From an uncultured Ruminococcus sp. (GTDB lineage: Bacteria > Bacillota > Clostridia > Oscillospirales > Acutalibacteraceae), in NCBI GenBank assembly GCA_958403905.1, contig CATXZD010000001.1, forward strand, positions 62,001 to 126,000: a DNA stretch of 64,000 nt, given 5' to 3'. Both the position numbers and the translations under genes were made by a program. This document shows, piece by piece, positions 1-7,801 of the stretch (positions are counted from its first letter, which is position 1; each line of letters starts with the position of its first letter). Below the pieces are notes generated by a model. The model ran no database searches, was not told where the DNA came from, and worked only from the letters and a program-made list of their open reading frames with translations.

Positions 1-2
1 TT

Positions 3-806
3 GAAATGAACGGTGCGCTCTATGGCAATAAGATAAAAGATAAGGATGCAAAGCTCCGCCGTTTTACGGACAGTATGCCGTTTTCGCAGAACAAAATTGA
101 TACAATCAATCAGTTTGGCAGCGAGGACGAAAAGCTGAGCTATTATCTTCCATGGGTAATGTATCACGGCAGTAAGAGCGCAATCGGAAAATTTCTCGAC
201 AATATTGCCATCCATTTTAGAGGTTACTCGGCATTAAAGGGGGTTTCGGGCAAATCAAAATCCACTTTTAAAGGCAAGATAATGAACGTTGAGGGCGATA
301 CGTCCAAGAAGAATCTTCCAAAAGAAACAGAAGAAAAGCTCCGCTGCTTTTTGCAGTATTGCAAGGACAACAAGTTTGAAAATGTTGTGTTTGCGAAATT
401 CCCGCACCGCATTACCAAGAAAAAGTTTTATGAGCGTTTTCAGATGGGCAATACGATGGCTGAAATCATAAGAGAATACGGTTTTGATTATCTCGACTTT
501 GAAAATAACTGCAAAGACGTCGGACTTGATTATAAGGAGGATTTCTATAACGATGACCATATGAATATTTACGGTCAGAAGAAATTCACGAAGTATCTCG
601 GAAAAATTCTTGTTGACAAGTACGGCGTTAAAAAGAGCGAGTTGTCAGAGAATAACAAGGCTCGCTGGGATTCAAGTGCAGAGTATATTAAGTTGTATTA
701 TAAATATTTCGAAAAGTGTCATAAAGAAGGTAAGAATGCCCAACTGTATGAAACCTTTAGTCTTATGTGCGAGCTTGACAATCTTAAAAAACAGAAAAAT
801 GTTTAA
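3..806 (+). CDS. SGNH hydrolase-like / DltD-type protein, C-terminal part
   Basis: The reading frame is open to the left edge, so the gene starts outside the window and only about 267 residues are seen. Near the C-terminus is DDHMNIYGQKKF, the Asp-x-x-His block expected for the catalytic Asp/His of SGNH/GDSL-type esterases, in the form common in DltD/AlgX-like proteins that act beside MBOAT acyltransferases on cell-surface polymers. The GDS serine block and any N-terminal membrane anchor are off-window. The region after the Asp/His block is Lys/Glu-rich. A strong terminator follows, so this is the last gene of its transcript. The family call rests on one motif; the substrate is unknown. Confidence 0.6.
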   Translation, partial: EMNGALYGNKIKDKDAKLRRFTDSMPFSQNKIDTINQFGSEDEKLSYYLPWVMYHGSKSAIGKFLDNIAIHFRGYSALKGVSGKSKSTFKGKIMNVEGDTSKKNLPKETEEKLRCFLQYCKDNKFENVVFAKFPHRITKKKFYERFQMGNTMAEIIREYGFDYLDFENNCKDVGLDYKEDFYNDDHMNIYGQKKFTKYLGKILVDKYGVKKSELSENNKARWDSSAEYIKLYYKYFEKCHKEGKNAQLYETFSLMCELDNLKKQKNV

Positions 807-812
807 AAAAAG

Positions 813-846
813 AGCAGACTGCGACGAAAACGCAGTCTGTTTTTGT
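813..846 (+). terminator. intrinsic terminator after SGNH gene
   Basis: Perfect stem CAGACTGCG / CGCAGTCTG with a 7-nt loop, followed by TTTTTGTG. It starts 6 bases after the stop codon. Confidence 0.9.
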
Positions 847-910
847 GTGCTTAACGGTTTAATTTAAACAGTATTATTCGCTGAAATAAGTAAAAAAATA
901 TCTTACAGTC

Positions 911-939
911 TTGTAATTTGTTTAAAAATTAGGTATAAT
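911..939 (+). promoter_or_regulatory. sigma-A promoter
   Basis: TTGTAA (911-916), 17-bp spacer, TATAAT (934-939). It lies about 60 bp upstream of the membrane-protein gene at 998 and probably also serves pyrC, which overlaps that gene. Confidence 0.75.
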
Positions 940-997
940 AAACTGTATATGTAAAGTTTTGCAAAATCCTGACGAATGGTTAAGGGAGAAATGATTA

Positions 998-2827
998 ATG
1001 AAGTCGAACAAATTTAAGAAAATTACGGCTTGTTTATGCGCCTTAATGTGCATAATAGGCAGCATCTTGCTTTGCAGTGCGGCATCGCAGAGATATACAA
1101 TTAACGAAATTGACGATATGGTTATCTATTTGCCGAATGATATATCGGCGGTCACCCGTTCAAGCAAGAATACCGACAGGTATTTCTCAGTGTTCGGTCT
1201 TGATTACAACACAACAATGCAGAATTTTGAAAACGGCGATATTTATTTGCAGGGTATGGACAGTATGTCGGCACTTACGGTGACAGTTACAATGACAAAA
1301 ACCGAAGAGAGCAAGGGTATAGTCAATTACAATCTTCTTAATGCGGACGAGCTTTCACGTGTAAGCTCAAACTTCCTTAGTCAGAGTGAATACACATCCT
1401 GTACCCCCGATACTGCTGGAAAAATTGTATGGCTGAATTTTAATACAAATGTTACAAGCAGTGGCTTGTCAATCAAAGCGTATCAGGCCAATACCGTATA
1501 TGACGGTATGAGTGTTAGCATTACTTTGCAGAGAAATTCGGGCAATGTAACGGCTGAGGATTACGCAACATTTACCGAGATTGTATCTTCGGTACAATTT
1601 ATGAAAGAAAATGCTTTCGGAAGTATAATTCCTTACATAATCATCGGCGCGTCAGTTGCCGTGATAATTCTTATAATAGTCCTCATAATTATTTTTAAGC
1701 ACGCCAAAAAACGCAGAAGAAAGAATAAGAATGATAAAATTCTTGAAGAGCTTGCAGGAAAATATACCTCAAAGCAAAGAAACAGAACTGATAGAGAGCA
1801 AGCGGAATACAGTGTGTACGAGGACGAGAATTTTGAAGATAATAAAGCTGATGATTCTGATAATGGTTATGAATACAATGGCGATGATGAATACACGTTT
1901 GATAAAACCGAGATTGATTCAGAAGATTTCTTCAAAGGCGCCCGGCAAGATGATAACGATGATGTAAAAATTTATAAGCCGTCAGACAGAAAGATTGATG
2001 ACAGCGAAATTGAAGAGATACTCAATTTTAAGAAAATGTCTGACGAAAAAGCTAACGAAGAAAGCTTTGCAGAGGTAGTTTACAAAAACGAAAAAGCCGC
2101 TGACAATGGAGAGCTTATCAGCGAATCAGAAAATGAAGCAAAGGACACAGAAGAAACTACAGAGCCCGATACTTTGAATAATGCTGTCAACAAAGAGTTA
2201 ACCGAAAAGGCAAACAAGGCTGAAGAAATTCAGGACGGATTGTTCGGCGAAGCTGACGAGAATGACGAAGAGGACTACAACAATGATGAAGAACTTGTTC
2301 GTCAGGAAGCAAAGCGTGTAAAATTCAAGGATAGCGACGATTTCTTTGAGGAAGCTCCTAAAAAGACAGTAGGCGTTATCAGCAGCAAGGATATTCTTGA
2401 CGCTGAGGACTTTGATGTGATTAACGAGGTTGAGCAGCGTGTTAAAGAGGTTGAAAAGCCCTCGCAAAGTGCAGGTAAAAGCTTTGTCGACGCTATGAAT
2501 AAAATCGGAGACGGAATAAGGTCGTTTGGTATGCACCTCGGATATTTCTGCACAAATGTGAGAAGAATGATAAAGCGCAGGCACGCAATGAAAAAACGTC
2601 AGAAAATCGAAGCACAGCGGCGTGAACGTGCAAGGCAGAGAGCCGAAAGACAGAGGACGCAAAGACGTGAAATGGAGAACGGCGGACTTGTTCAAGTTCA
2701 CAGCAGGAGTGAATACAGACCTGACCCGAACAGAAAAGCTGCTCAGCAAAGACGACCGTATTCTTCAAAATCGAAGTATTCGTCAAACTCACAAAGTACA
2801 AACAGGAATAATAACAGACGAAGATAA
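998..2827 (+). CDS. single-pass membrane protein with long charged cytoplasmic tail
   Basis: 609 residues, family not recognised. An N-terminal signal sequence (about residues 1-30) is followed by an extracellular domain of about 175 residues with alternating hydrophobic and polar strands. One transmembrane helix lies at about 210-233, then a KHAKKRRRKNK stop-transfer run. The remaining 370 residues are predicted cytoplasmic: strongly acidic (Asp/Glu/Asn-rich, low complexity) to about residue 450, then strongly basic (Arg/Lys/Gln-rich) to the end. The start has GGGAG upstream (985-989). Its stop codon TAA shares its last base with a possible ATG of the pyrC frame, so translation may be coupled. 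Opposite charges in one tail suggest self-association or nucleic-acid/membrane contact, but this is inference. Confidence 0.7.
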   Translation: MKSNKFKKITACLCALMCIIGSILLCSAASQRYTINEIDDMVIYLPNDISAVTRSSKNTDRYFSVFGLDYNTTMQNFENGDIYLQGMDSMSALTVTVTMTKTEESKGIVNYNLLNADELSRVSSNFLSQSEYTSCTPDTAGKIVWLNFNTNVTSSGLSIKAYQANTVYDGMSVSITLQRNSGNVTAEDYATFTEIVSSVQFMKENAFGSIIPYIIIGASVAVIILIIVLIIIFKHAKKRRRKNKNDKILEELAGKYTSKQRNRTDREQAEYSVYEDENFEDNKADDSDNGYEYNGDDEYTFDKTEIDSEDFFKGARQDDNDDVKIYKPSDRKIDDSEIEEILNFKKMSDEKANEESFAEVVYKNEKAADNGELISESENEAKDTEETTEPDTLNNAVNKELTEKANKAEEIQDGLFGEADENDEEDYNNDEELVRQEAKRVKFKDSDDFFEEAPKKTVGVISSKDILDAEDFDVINEVEQRVKEVEKPSQSAGKSFVDAMNKIGDGIRSFGMHLGYFCTNVRRMIKRRHAMKKRQKIEAQRRERARQRAERQRTQRREMENGGLVQVHSRSEYRPDPNRKAAQQRRPYSSKSKYSSNSQSTNRNNNRRR

Positions 2828-2844
2828 TGTATGACGGTGATAGA

Positions 2845-4116
2845 ATGAAAGACTTACTTATAAAAAACGCAACCGTAGTTTCTCCTGCCGATAAGATTAA
2901 CGGCAGATATGATATTCTTGTAGCAGACGGAAAAATTGCACAAATTGACAAAGATTTAAGTTTTGACGGCAAGGTAATAAATGCCGAGGGACTGTATGCA
3001 ATTCCCGGTCTTGTTGATATGCACGTTCATCTTCGTGACCCGGGTCAGACGCAGAAAGAGGATATTTTCACAGGCTGTCGTGCCGCAGCGGCAGGAGGAG
3101 TTACAAGTTTGCTTGCAATGCCGAATACAATGCCTGCAACGGATAACGGCGAGGTTGTAAGGTATATACTTGACAAAGCTAAGGACGCAGACGCGAATGT
3201 ATATGTTGCGGCAAGCATAACAAAGGGACTTAAAAGTCTTGAGCCAACCAATATTGAGGAGCTGAAAAACGCAGGTGCAATTGCACTTACCGACGACGGA
3301 CGACCGGTAGAAAATACAAAATTTTTAAGCGACGCTATGAAAAAAGCTCCGATTTACGGTATGCACGTTGTTGCTCACTGCGAGGATTTATACCTTGCAG
3401 ACGGCGGAAAAATCAACGAGGGCGAAGTTTCAGAAAAACTCGGAGTAAAGGGAATCCCTGCATCGGCAGAGGATTGCGGAACTGCAAGAGAAATTGCCCT
3501 TGCGGCGGCGCTTAATGTTCCCGTTCACATATGCCACGTCAGTACCAAGACGAGCGTTGAGCTTATCAGAGACGCTAAAAACAGGGGCGTAAAGGTAACG
3601 GCTGAAACTGCTCCGCACTACTTTTCGCTGACCGACAGAGAACTTTTGCGTGCAGACGCAGATTTTAGAATGAATCCGCCGTTGCGTACAATTTCAGATA
3701 TGGACGAGATTATAAACGGTCTGATAGACGGTACGCTTGACGCCGTTGCAACAGACCACGCACCGCATACTGTTGAGGATAAGGCTGATTTTGTATCTGC
3801 ACCGAACGGCTCAATAGGTATGGAAACTTCGCTTGCAGTAGGAATTACCTGCCTTGTGAAGCGCGGCTTGATGAGCTTTGAAAAGCTTGTTGAGAAGATG
3901 AGCGTAAATCCTGCAAAAATTCTCGGGATCAACGCAGGAACGCTTGCAATAGGTGCACCTGCCGACATAACACTTGTTGACCTTGACGAGGAATGGGTTG
4001 TTGACGTTGACAAGCTCCACGGCAAAAGCAAGAATACGCCGTTTAAGGGCAGACGTCTTTGCGGCAAAGTCAAAAAGACAATCCTCGGCGGAAAAGTTGT
4101 TTTTGATGAAATATAA
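2845..4116 (+). CDS. pyrC: dihydroorotase
   Basis: Converts carbamoyl-aspartate to dihydroorotate in pyrimidine synthesis; cytoplasmic, amidohydrolase superfamily. 423 residues, normal for the Firmicutes type. Metal-binding blocks are visible: DMHVHLRDPG (His60, His62), ALTDDGRPV (Asp), HCED, CHVST and ATDHAPH. An ATG at 2827 in the same frame lacks a good ribosome site; the ATG at 2845 gives the usual MKxLLIKN start and was chosen. The neighbours fit: pyrF lies 1.4 kb downstream, while the other pyr genes are not in the window. Confidence 0.95.
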   Translation: MKDLLIKNATVVSPADKINGRYDILVADGKIAQIDKDLSFDGKVINAEGLYAIPGLVDMHVHLRDPGQTQKEDIFTGCRAAAAGGVTSLLAMPNTMPATDNGEVVRYILDKAKDADANVYVAASITKGLKSLEPTNIEELKNAGAIALTDDGRPVENTKFLSDAMKKAPIYGMHVVAHCEDLYLADGGKINEGEVSEKLGVKGIPASAEDCGTAREIALAAALNVPVHICHVSTKTSVELIRDAKNRGVKVTAETAPHYFSLTDRELLRADADFRMNPPLRTISDMDEIINGLIDGTLDAVATDHAPHTVEDKADFVSAPNGSIGMETSLAVGITCLVKRGLMSFEKLVEKMSVNPAKILGINAGTLAIGAPADITLVDLDEEWVVDVDKLHGKSKNTPFKGRRLCGKVKKTILGGKVVFDEI

Positions 4117-4151
4117 TATGAAAAATTCTAAGGATAAAGGAGATATATTTT

Positions 4152-5132
4152 ATGGCACAGAAAGGTGATTTGCTGTCGGTAAGACAGGACATACGAGTAG
4201 TTGACGCAACAATCCGTGACGGCGGACTTTGCAATGATTTCAGATTTGATGACAAGTTCGTCAAGGATTTGTATGAGGCTAACGTAAAAGCCGGCGTTGA
4301 CTATATGGAGTTCGGTTACAAGGCTTCTAAGGAGATTTTTGACGAGAAGGACTTTGGCAAGTGGAAATTCTGCAACGACGCTGACATAAGAAAAATTGTC
4401 GGCGATAATAAAACAAAGCTGAAAATTGCAGTTATGGCAGATGTCGGCAGAACTGATTTTGAAAAGGATATTATTCCTAAAAAGGACAGCCCGATTGACC
4501 TTATCAGAATTGCAACCTACATCAACACGATTCCTGCCGCCATTGAGATGATTGAGGACTGCGCTAAAAAGGGTTACGAAACAACAATCAACATTATGGC
4601 TGTTTCAAAGGCGAAAACAGAGGACATTGTTACTGCGCTTGAAATTCTCGGACAGAGCCCTGTAAATGCGTTCTACATTGTTGACAGCTACGGAGCACTC
4701 TATCCCGAAGAGTCAAGAAAGCTTGCAGACCTTTACTGCTCAATTGCCGATAAGCACAACAAGGCTGTAGGAATTCACGCACACAACAATCAGCAGCTTG
4801 CATTTGCAAACACAATTGAGGCTATGACGCAGGGCGTCAGCTACCTTGACGCAACAGTTGACGGAATGGGCAGAGGTGCAGGTAACTGCTCGCTGGAGCT
4901 TTTGCTTGGTTTTCTTAAAAATCCTAAATACAAGGTTAATCCGATTCTTAAAATTATTGAGGAGCATACTAATCAACTCAAAAAAAACGGTGTAAAATGG
5001 GGATATGACATTCCCTATATGCTCACAGGCCAGTTCAACACTCATCCGCGTCCTGCAATTTCATTTGTAAAGGATGACAGAAAGGATTATTCACGCTTTA
5101 GCAACGAGCTTTTTGATATTATCAATTCATAA
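4152..5132 (+). CDS. DRE-TIM (HMGL-like) aldolase domain protein
   Basis: 326 residues resembling the HMG-CoA lyase / 4-hydroxy-2-oxovalerate aldolase superfamily. DATIRDGG at 18-25 carries the Arg-Asp of the DRE-TIM fold, GIHAHNN at 207-213 supplies the metal-binding His-x-His, and DGMGRGAGN matches the superfamily's glycine-rich block. These bind a divalent metal and catalyse retro-aldol or Claisen chemistry. There is no regulatory LeuA-type domain, so 2-isopropylmalate synthase is unlikely. The ribosome site AAAGGAGAT precedes the start. It lies 35 bp after pyrC and may be cotranscribed, but no role in pyrimidine synthesis is known to me. Substrate unknown. Confidence 0.75.
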   Translation: MAQKGDLLSVRQDIRVVDATIRDGGLCNDFRFDDKFVKDLYEANVKAGVDYMEFGYKASKEIFDEKDFGKWKFCNDADIRKIVGDNKTKLKIAVMADVGRTDFEKDIIPKKDSPIDLIRIATYINTIPAAIEMIEDCAKKGYETTINIMAVSKAKTEDIVTALEILGQSPVNAFYIVDSYGALYPEESRKLADLYCSIADKHNKAVGIHAHNNQQLAFANTIEAMTQGVSYLDATVDGMGRGAGNCSLELLLGFLKNPKYKVNPILKIIEEHTNQLKKNGVKWGYDIPYMLTGQFNTHPRPAISFVKDDRKDYSRFSNELFDIINS

Positions 5133-5188
5133 ATTTCGGCCGAGTACCTTAACAAGTAACAATTGACAATTGATAATTAACAATTAAA

Positions 5189-5293
5189 GGTCGGTCGAGT
5201 GCCTCGACTGGCAAATTTCCGAATTTATAATAGTGCGTATTGTTTGGATAAGTTTATTTGTTGAATAAATTTTGATATAAAGGTAACGTATTT
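5189..5293. repeat. dispersed intergenic repeat, copy A (about 105 bp)
   Basis: Begins GGTCGGTCGAGTGCCTCGAC and is recognisably similar along its length to 18776-18880: shared blocks are GGTCGGTCG, ATTTCCG, TAATAGTG, TTGATTTA/TTGATATA and GGTAA. Both copies are followed by palindromes of the GTAGGGA type. An AT-rich tract of AATTG/CAATT words (5159-5188) sits directly before it. Confidence 0.7.
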
Positions 5294-5361
5294 AGTGTAG
5301 TGGCGAATTGTGTTCGCCAAAATAAATAACAAAAACATTTGAATTTTACATCAATGTTGGC

Positions 5362-5442
5362 GTAGGGACACGGCGCGCCGTGTCCACACACAAATTGTAT
5401 TGCAATTTGTGTGAAGGGGACGTGTTCCCACACGTCCCCTAC
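5362..5442. repeat. cluster of three adjacent palindromes (GTAGGGA family)
   Basis: 5366-5385 is a perfect 20-bp palindrome (GGACACGGCG / CGCCGTGTCC). 5387-5413 is CACACAAATTG / CAATTTGTGTG with a 5-nt loop. 5416-5439 is GGGGACGTGT / ACACGTCCCC with a 4-nt loop. The outer ends GTAGGGACACG and CGTCCCCTAC are themselves roughly inverted. The stretch 5133-5560 holds no gene; besides these repeats it has a possible -10 TATAAT at 5514-5519 before pyrF. Confidence 0.8.
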
Positions 5443-5560
5443 GGAAGAGTTTGTTTTTAATTGTTATTTGTTATTTGATAATTGTAAATTTTCAGACTCC
5501 CGAGATACCGAGCTATAATTTAAAAACGTTCCTTAGGACGTTTAAAAAAGGAGAAGAAAT

Positions 5561-6493
5561 ATGGCATTTGACAGACTTATTGAAAAAATCGTAAAAATGC
5601 AGAATCCCACTGTTGCAGGTCTTGACCCAAAGCTTGACTATGTTCCTGCTTCAATTAAGGAGGCTTGCTTTGCAAAATACGGAAAAAATCTTGACGGAGC
5701 GGCTGCGGCACTCTTTGAGTTCAACAAGGCGCTTATTGACTCGCTTTGCGATATTGTTCCGGCAATTAAACCGCAGGCTGCATATTATGAAATGTACGGC
5801 TGGCAGGGCGTAAAGGCACTTTGCGATACAATTGCATATGCAAAGTCAAAGGAAATGTTCGTAATTACGGACGGCAAGCGCAACGACATAGGCACAACTA
5901 TGGAGGCTTATGCAACGGCTCACCTTGGCACAACTGACGTTGCCGGTGAGCAGATTGACGCTTTCGGTGCTGACGCACTCACGGTAAACGGTTACCTCGG
6001 AACAGACGGTATAAAGCCGCTTGCAGGCATTTGCAGTGAAAAGGATAAGGGCATTTTTGTGCTTGTAAAAACATCCAACCCAAGCTCGGGCGAGCTTCAG
6101 GATATGAAGCTTGATACAGACGAAACCGTTTACGAGCATATGGGCAGAATGTGCGAGAGCTGGGGCAAAGAGCTTTTGGGCAAATACGGCTACTCGGCTG
6201 TCGGAGCAGTTGTCGGCGCAACATATCCCGAACAGCTTAAAGAGATGAGAGCAAAGCTTCCTCATACATTTTTCCTTGTTCCCGGCTACGGCGCACAGGG
6301 CGGCGGTGCAGAGGACGTTAAGAATGCGTTTGACGAAAACGGTCTTGGCGCAATCATCAACTCAAGCCGCGGCATTATGTGCGCATGGAAAAAGCAGAAT
6401 CTTACAGAAGAGGATTTTGCACAGGCTGCAAGAAATGAAGCTGTAAGAATGAGAGATGAAATCATCAGCGCAATCGGTAAAATTACTGTTTGA
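5561..6493 (+). CDS. pyrF: orotidine 5'-phosphate decarboxylase
   Basis: Last step of UMP synthesis, OMP to UMP plus CO2. 310 residues, the length of the longer (type 2, mycobacterial-like) PyrF class rather than the 230-residue E. coli type. GLDPKLD near residue 20 and the ITDGKRNDIG block carry the catalytic Lys/Asp; the C-terminal SSRGIMCAW is the phosphate-binding region. The ribosome site AAAGGAG is 8 bp before the ATG. It is separated from the pyrC-aldolase pair by a repeat-filled gap and probably has its own promoter. A short AAACGTTCC...GGACGTTT hairpin lies in its leader (5524-5546). Confidence 0.93.
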   Translation: MAFDRLIEKIVKMQNPTVAGLDPKLDYVPASIKEACFAKYGKNLDGAAAALFEFNKALIDSLCDIVPAIKPQAAYYEMYGWQGVKALCDTIAYAKSKEMFVITDGKRNDIGTTMEAYATAHLGTTDVAGEQIDAFGADALTVNGYLGTDGIKPLAGICSEKDKGIFVLVKTSNPSSGELQDMKLDTDETVYEHMGRMCESWGKELLGKYGYSAVGAVVGATYPEQLKEMRAKLPHTFFLVPGYGAQGGGAEDVKNAFDENGLGAIINSSRGIMCAWKKQNLTEEDFAQAARNEAVRMRDEIISAIGKITV

Positions 6494-6530
6494 TTTTTGA
6501 ATTTTTCTATGCACAAATTTGACTAAATTG

Positions 6531-6559
6531 TTGACTTTGTTAAAATATAGGCGTATAAT
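6531..6559 (+). promoter_or_regulatory. sigma-A promoter of serC
   Basis: TTGACT (6531-6536), 17-bp spacer, TATAAT (6554-6559). The leader of about 85 nt contains a small hairpin around GCATTGCTGCATATAAAATGC. Confidence 0.85.
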
Positions 6560-6651
6560 TTAAATGTTAAACTATAGGCATTGCTGCATATAAAATGCAG
6601 CTGCCAAAAATATTTTAAAATTCTTTAAATAAATAAAGGGAGATTTTAGAC

Positions 6652-7737
6652 ATGGCAAGAGTTTATAATTTTTCTGCAGGCCCGTCAATGTTACCTGAGT
6701 CTGTACTTAAAAAAGCTGCGGCTGAAATGCTTGATTACGAGGGCAGCGGTCAGAGCGTAATGGAGATGTCGCACCGCAGTAAAACTTATGATAAAATCAT
6801 TAAGGACGCTGAAGCTTTGGTTCGTGAGATTATGAACGTTCCCGATAACTACAAGGTTCTTTTCCTTCAGGGCGGCGGTTCAACTCAGTTTGCAATGGTT
6901 GCAATGAACCTTATGAACAAGAACAACAAGGCTGACTACATTATCACAGGTCAGTGGGCTAAAAAGGCTTACAAGGAAGCCGCTCGCTACGGCGACGTTA
7001 AGGCAGTTGCTTCTTCCGAAGACAAGACTTTTTCTTACATTCCCAAGACTGACAAATCTATGTTCCGTGAGGATGCAGACTATGTATATATCTGCCTTAA
7101 CAACACAATTTACGGAACCGTTTTCCACGAGCTTCCCGATACAGGCGACATTCCGCTTGTTGCAGATATTTCTTCCTGCATTATGTCAGAGCCTCTTGAC
7201 GTTTCAAAGTTTGGACTGCTCTTTGCTGGTGCTCAGAAGAATCTTGCCGGCGCAGGTGTTACAATTGTTATTGTTCGTGAGGACTTAATCGGCAACGCTA
7301 TGGATATTACTCCTACAATGCTCAACTACAAAACTCACGCTGACGCTGATTCACTTTTCAACACTCCGCCTTGTTATACAATTTACATAGCTAAGCTTGT
7401 TATGGATTGGATTAAGGATGAAATCGGCGGCCTTGATAATATGAAGGTTCGCAACGAAAAGAAAGCAAAGCTTCTTTACGATTTCCTTGACAGTTCAGAT
7501 ATGTTTAAGGGTACTGTTGTTGCTGAGGATCGTTCGCTTATGAATGTTCCGTTTGTTACAGGCGACGCTGATTTAGACGCTAAGTTTGTTAAAGAAGCAA
7601 GCGAAGCTGGTTTTGTTAACATCAAAGGCCACCGTTCAGTCGGCGGTATGAGAGCTTCAATCTACAACGCTATGCCTTATGAGGGCGTTGAAAAGCTTGT
7701 TGAGTTTATGAAAAAATTTGAAGCTGACAATAAATAA
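6652..7737 (+). CDS. serC: phosphoserine aminotransferase
   Basis: PLP enzyme that makes O-phosphoserine from 3-phosphohydroxypyruvate and glutamate; second step of serine synthesis. 361 residues, full length. The N-terminus NFSAGPSMLPE is diagnostic of SerC; the PLP lysine is Lys196 in FAGAQKNLAGAG, and GHRSVGGMRASIYNA near the end is the substrate phosphate-binding block. The ribosome site AAAGGGAG precedes the start. serA follows after 64 bp, so the two probably form one unit, interrupted only by a hairpin. Confidence 0.96.
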   Translation: MARVYNFSAGPSMLPESVLKKAAAEMLDYEGSGQSVMEMSHRSKTYDKIIKDAEALVREIMNVPDNYKVLFLQGGGSTQFAMVAMNLMNKNNKADYIITGQWAKKAYKEAARYGDVKAVASSEDKTFSYIPKTDKSMFREDADYVYICLNNTIYGTVFHELPDTGDIPLVADISSCIMSEPLDVSKFGLLFAGAQKNLAGAGVTIVIVREDLIGNAMDITPTMLNYKTHADADSLFNTPPCYTIYIAKLVMDWIKDEIGGLDNMKVRNEKKAKLLYDFLDSSDMFKGTVVAEDRSLMNVPFVTGDADLDAKFVKEASEAGFVNIKGHRSVGGMRASIYNAMPYEGVEKLVEFMKKFEADNK

Positions 7738-7750
7738 TTATTTTATTTGC

Positions 7751-7774
7751 AGGGCAGGAGTGAGCTCTTGCCCT
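7751..7774 (+). other. hairpin between serC and serA
   Basis: AGGGCAGGAG / CTCTTGCCCT, 10 pairs with one G-T and a 4-nt loop. No T run follows on the + strand, so it is more likely an mRNA-stability or processing hairpin, or a leaky attenuator, than a full terminator. Confidence 0.55.
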
Positions 7775-7801
7775 GACATATATTAAAAAGGATTGATGAC
7801 A

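Noticed and set aside
7751..7774. the serC-serA hairpin and the pre-gatC hairpin (47660-47691) as one repeat family
   Set aside because: They share only AGGGC...TTGCCCTGA, too short to separate from chance.
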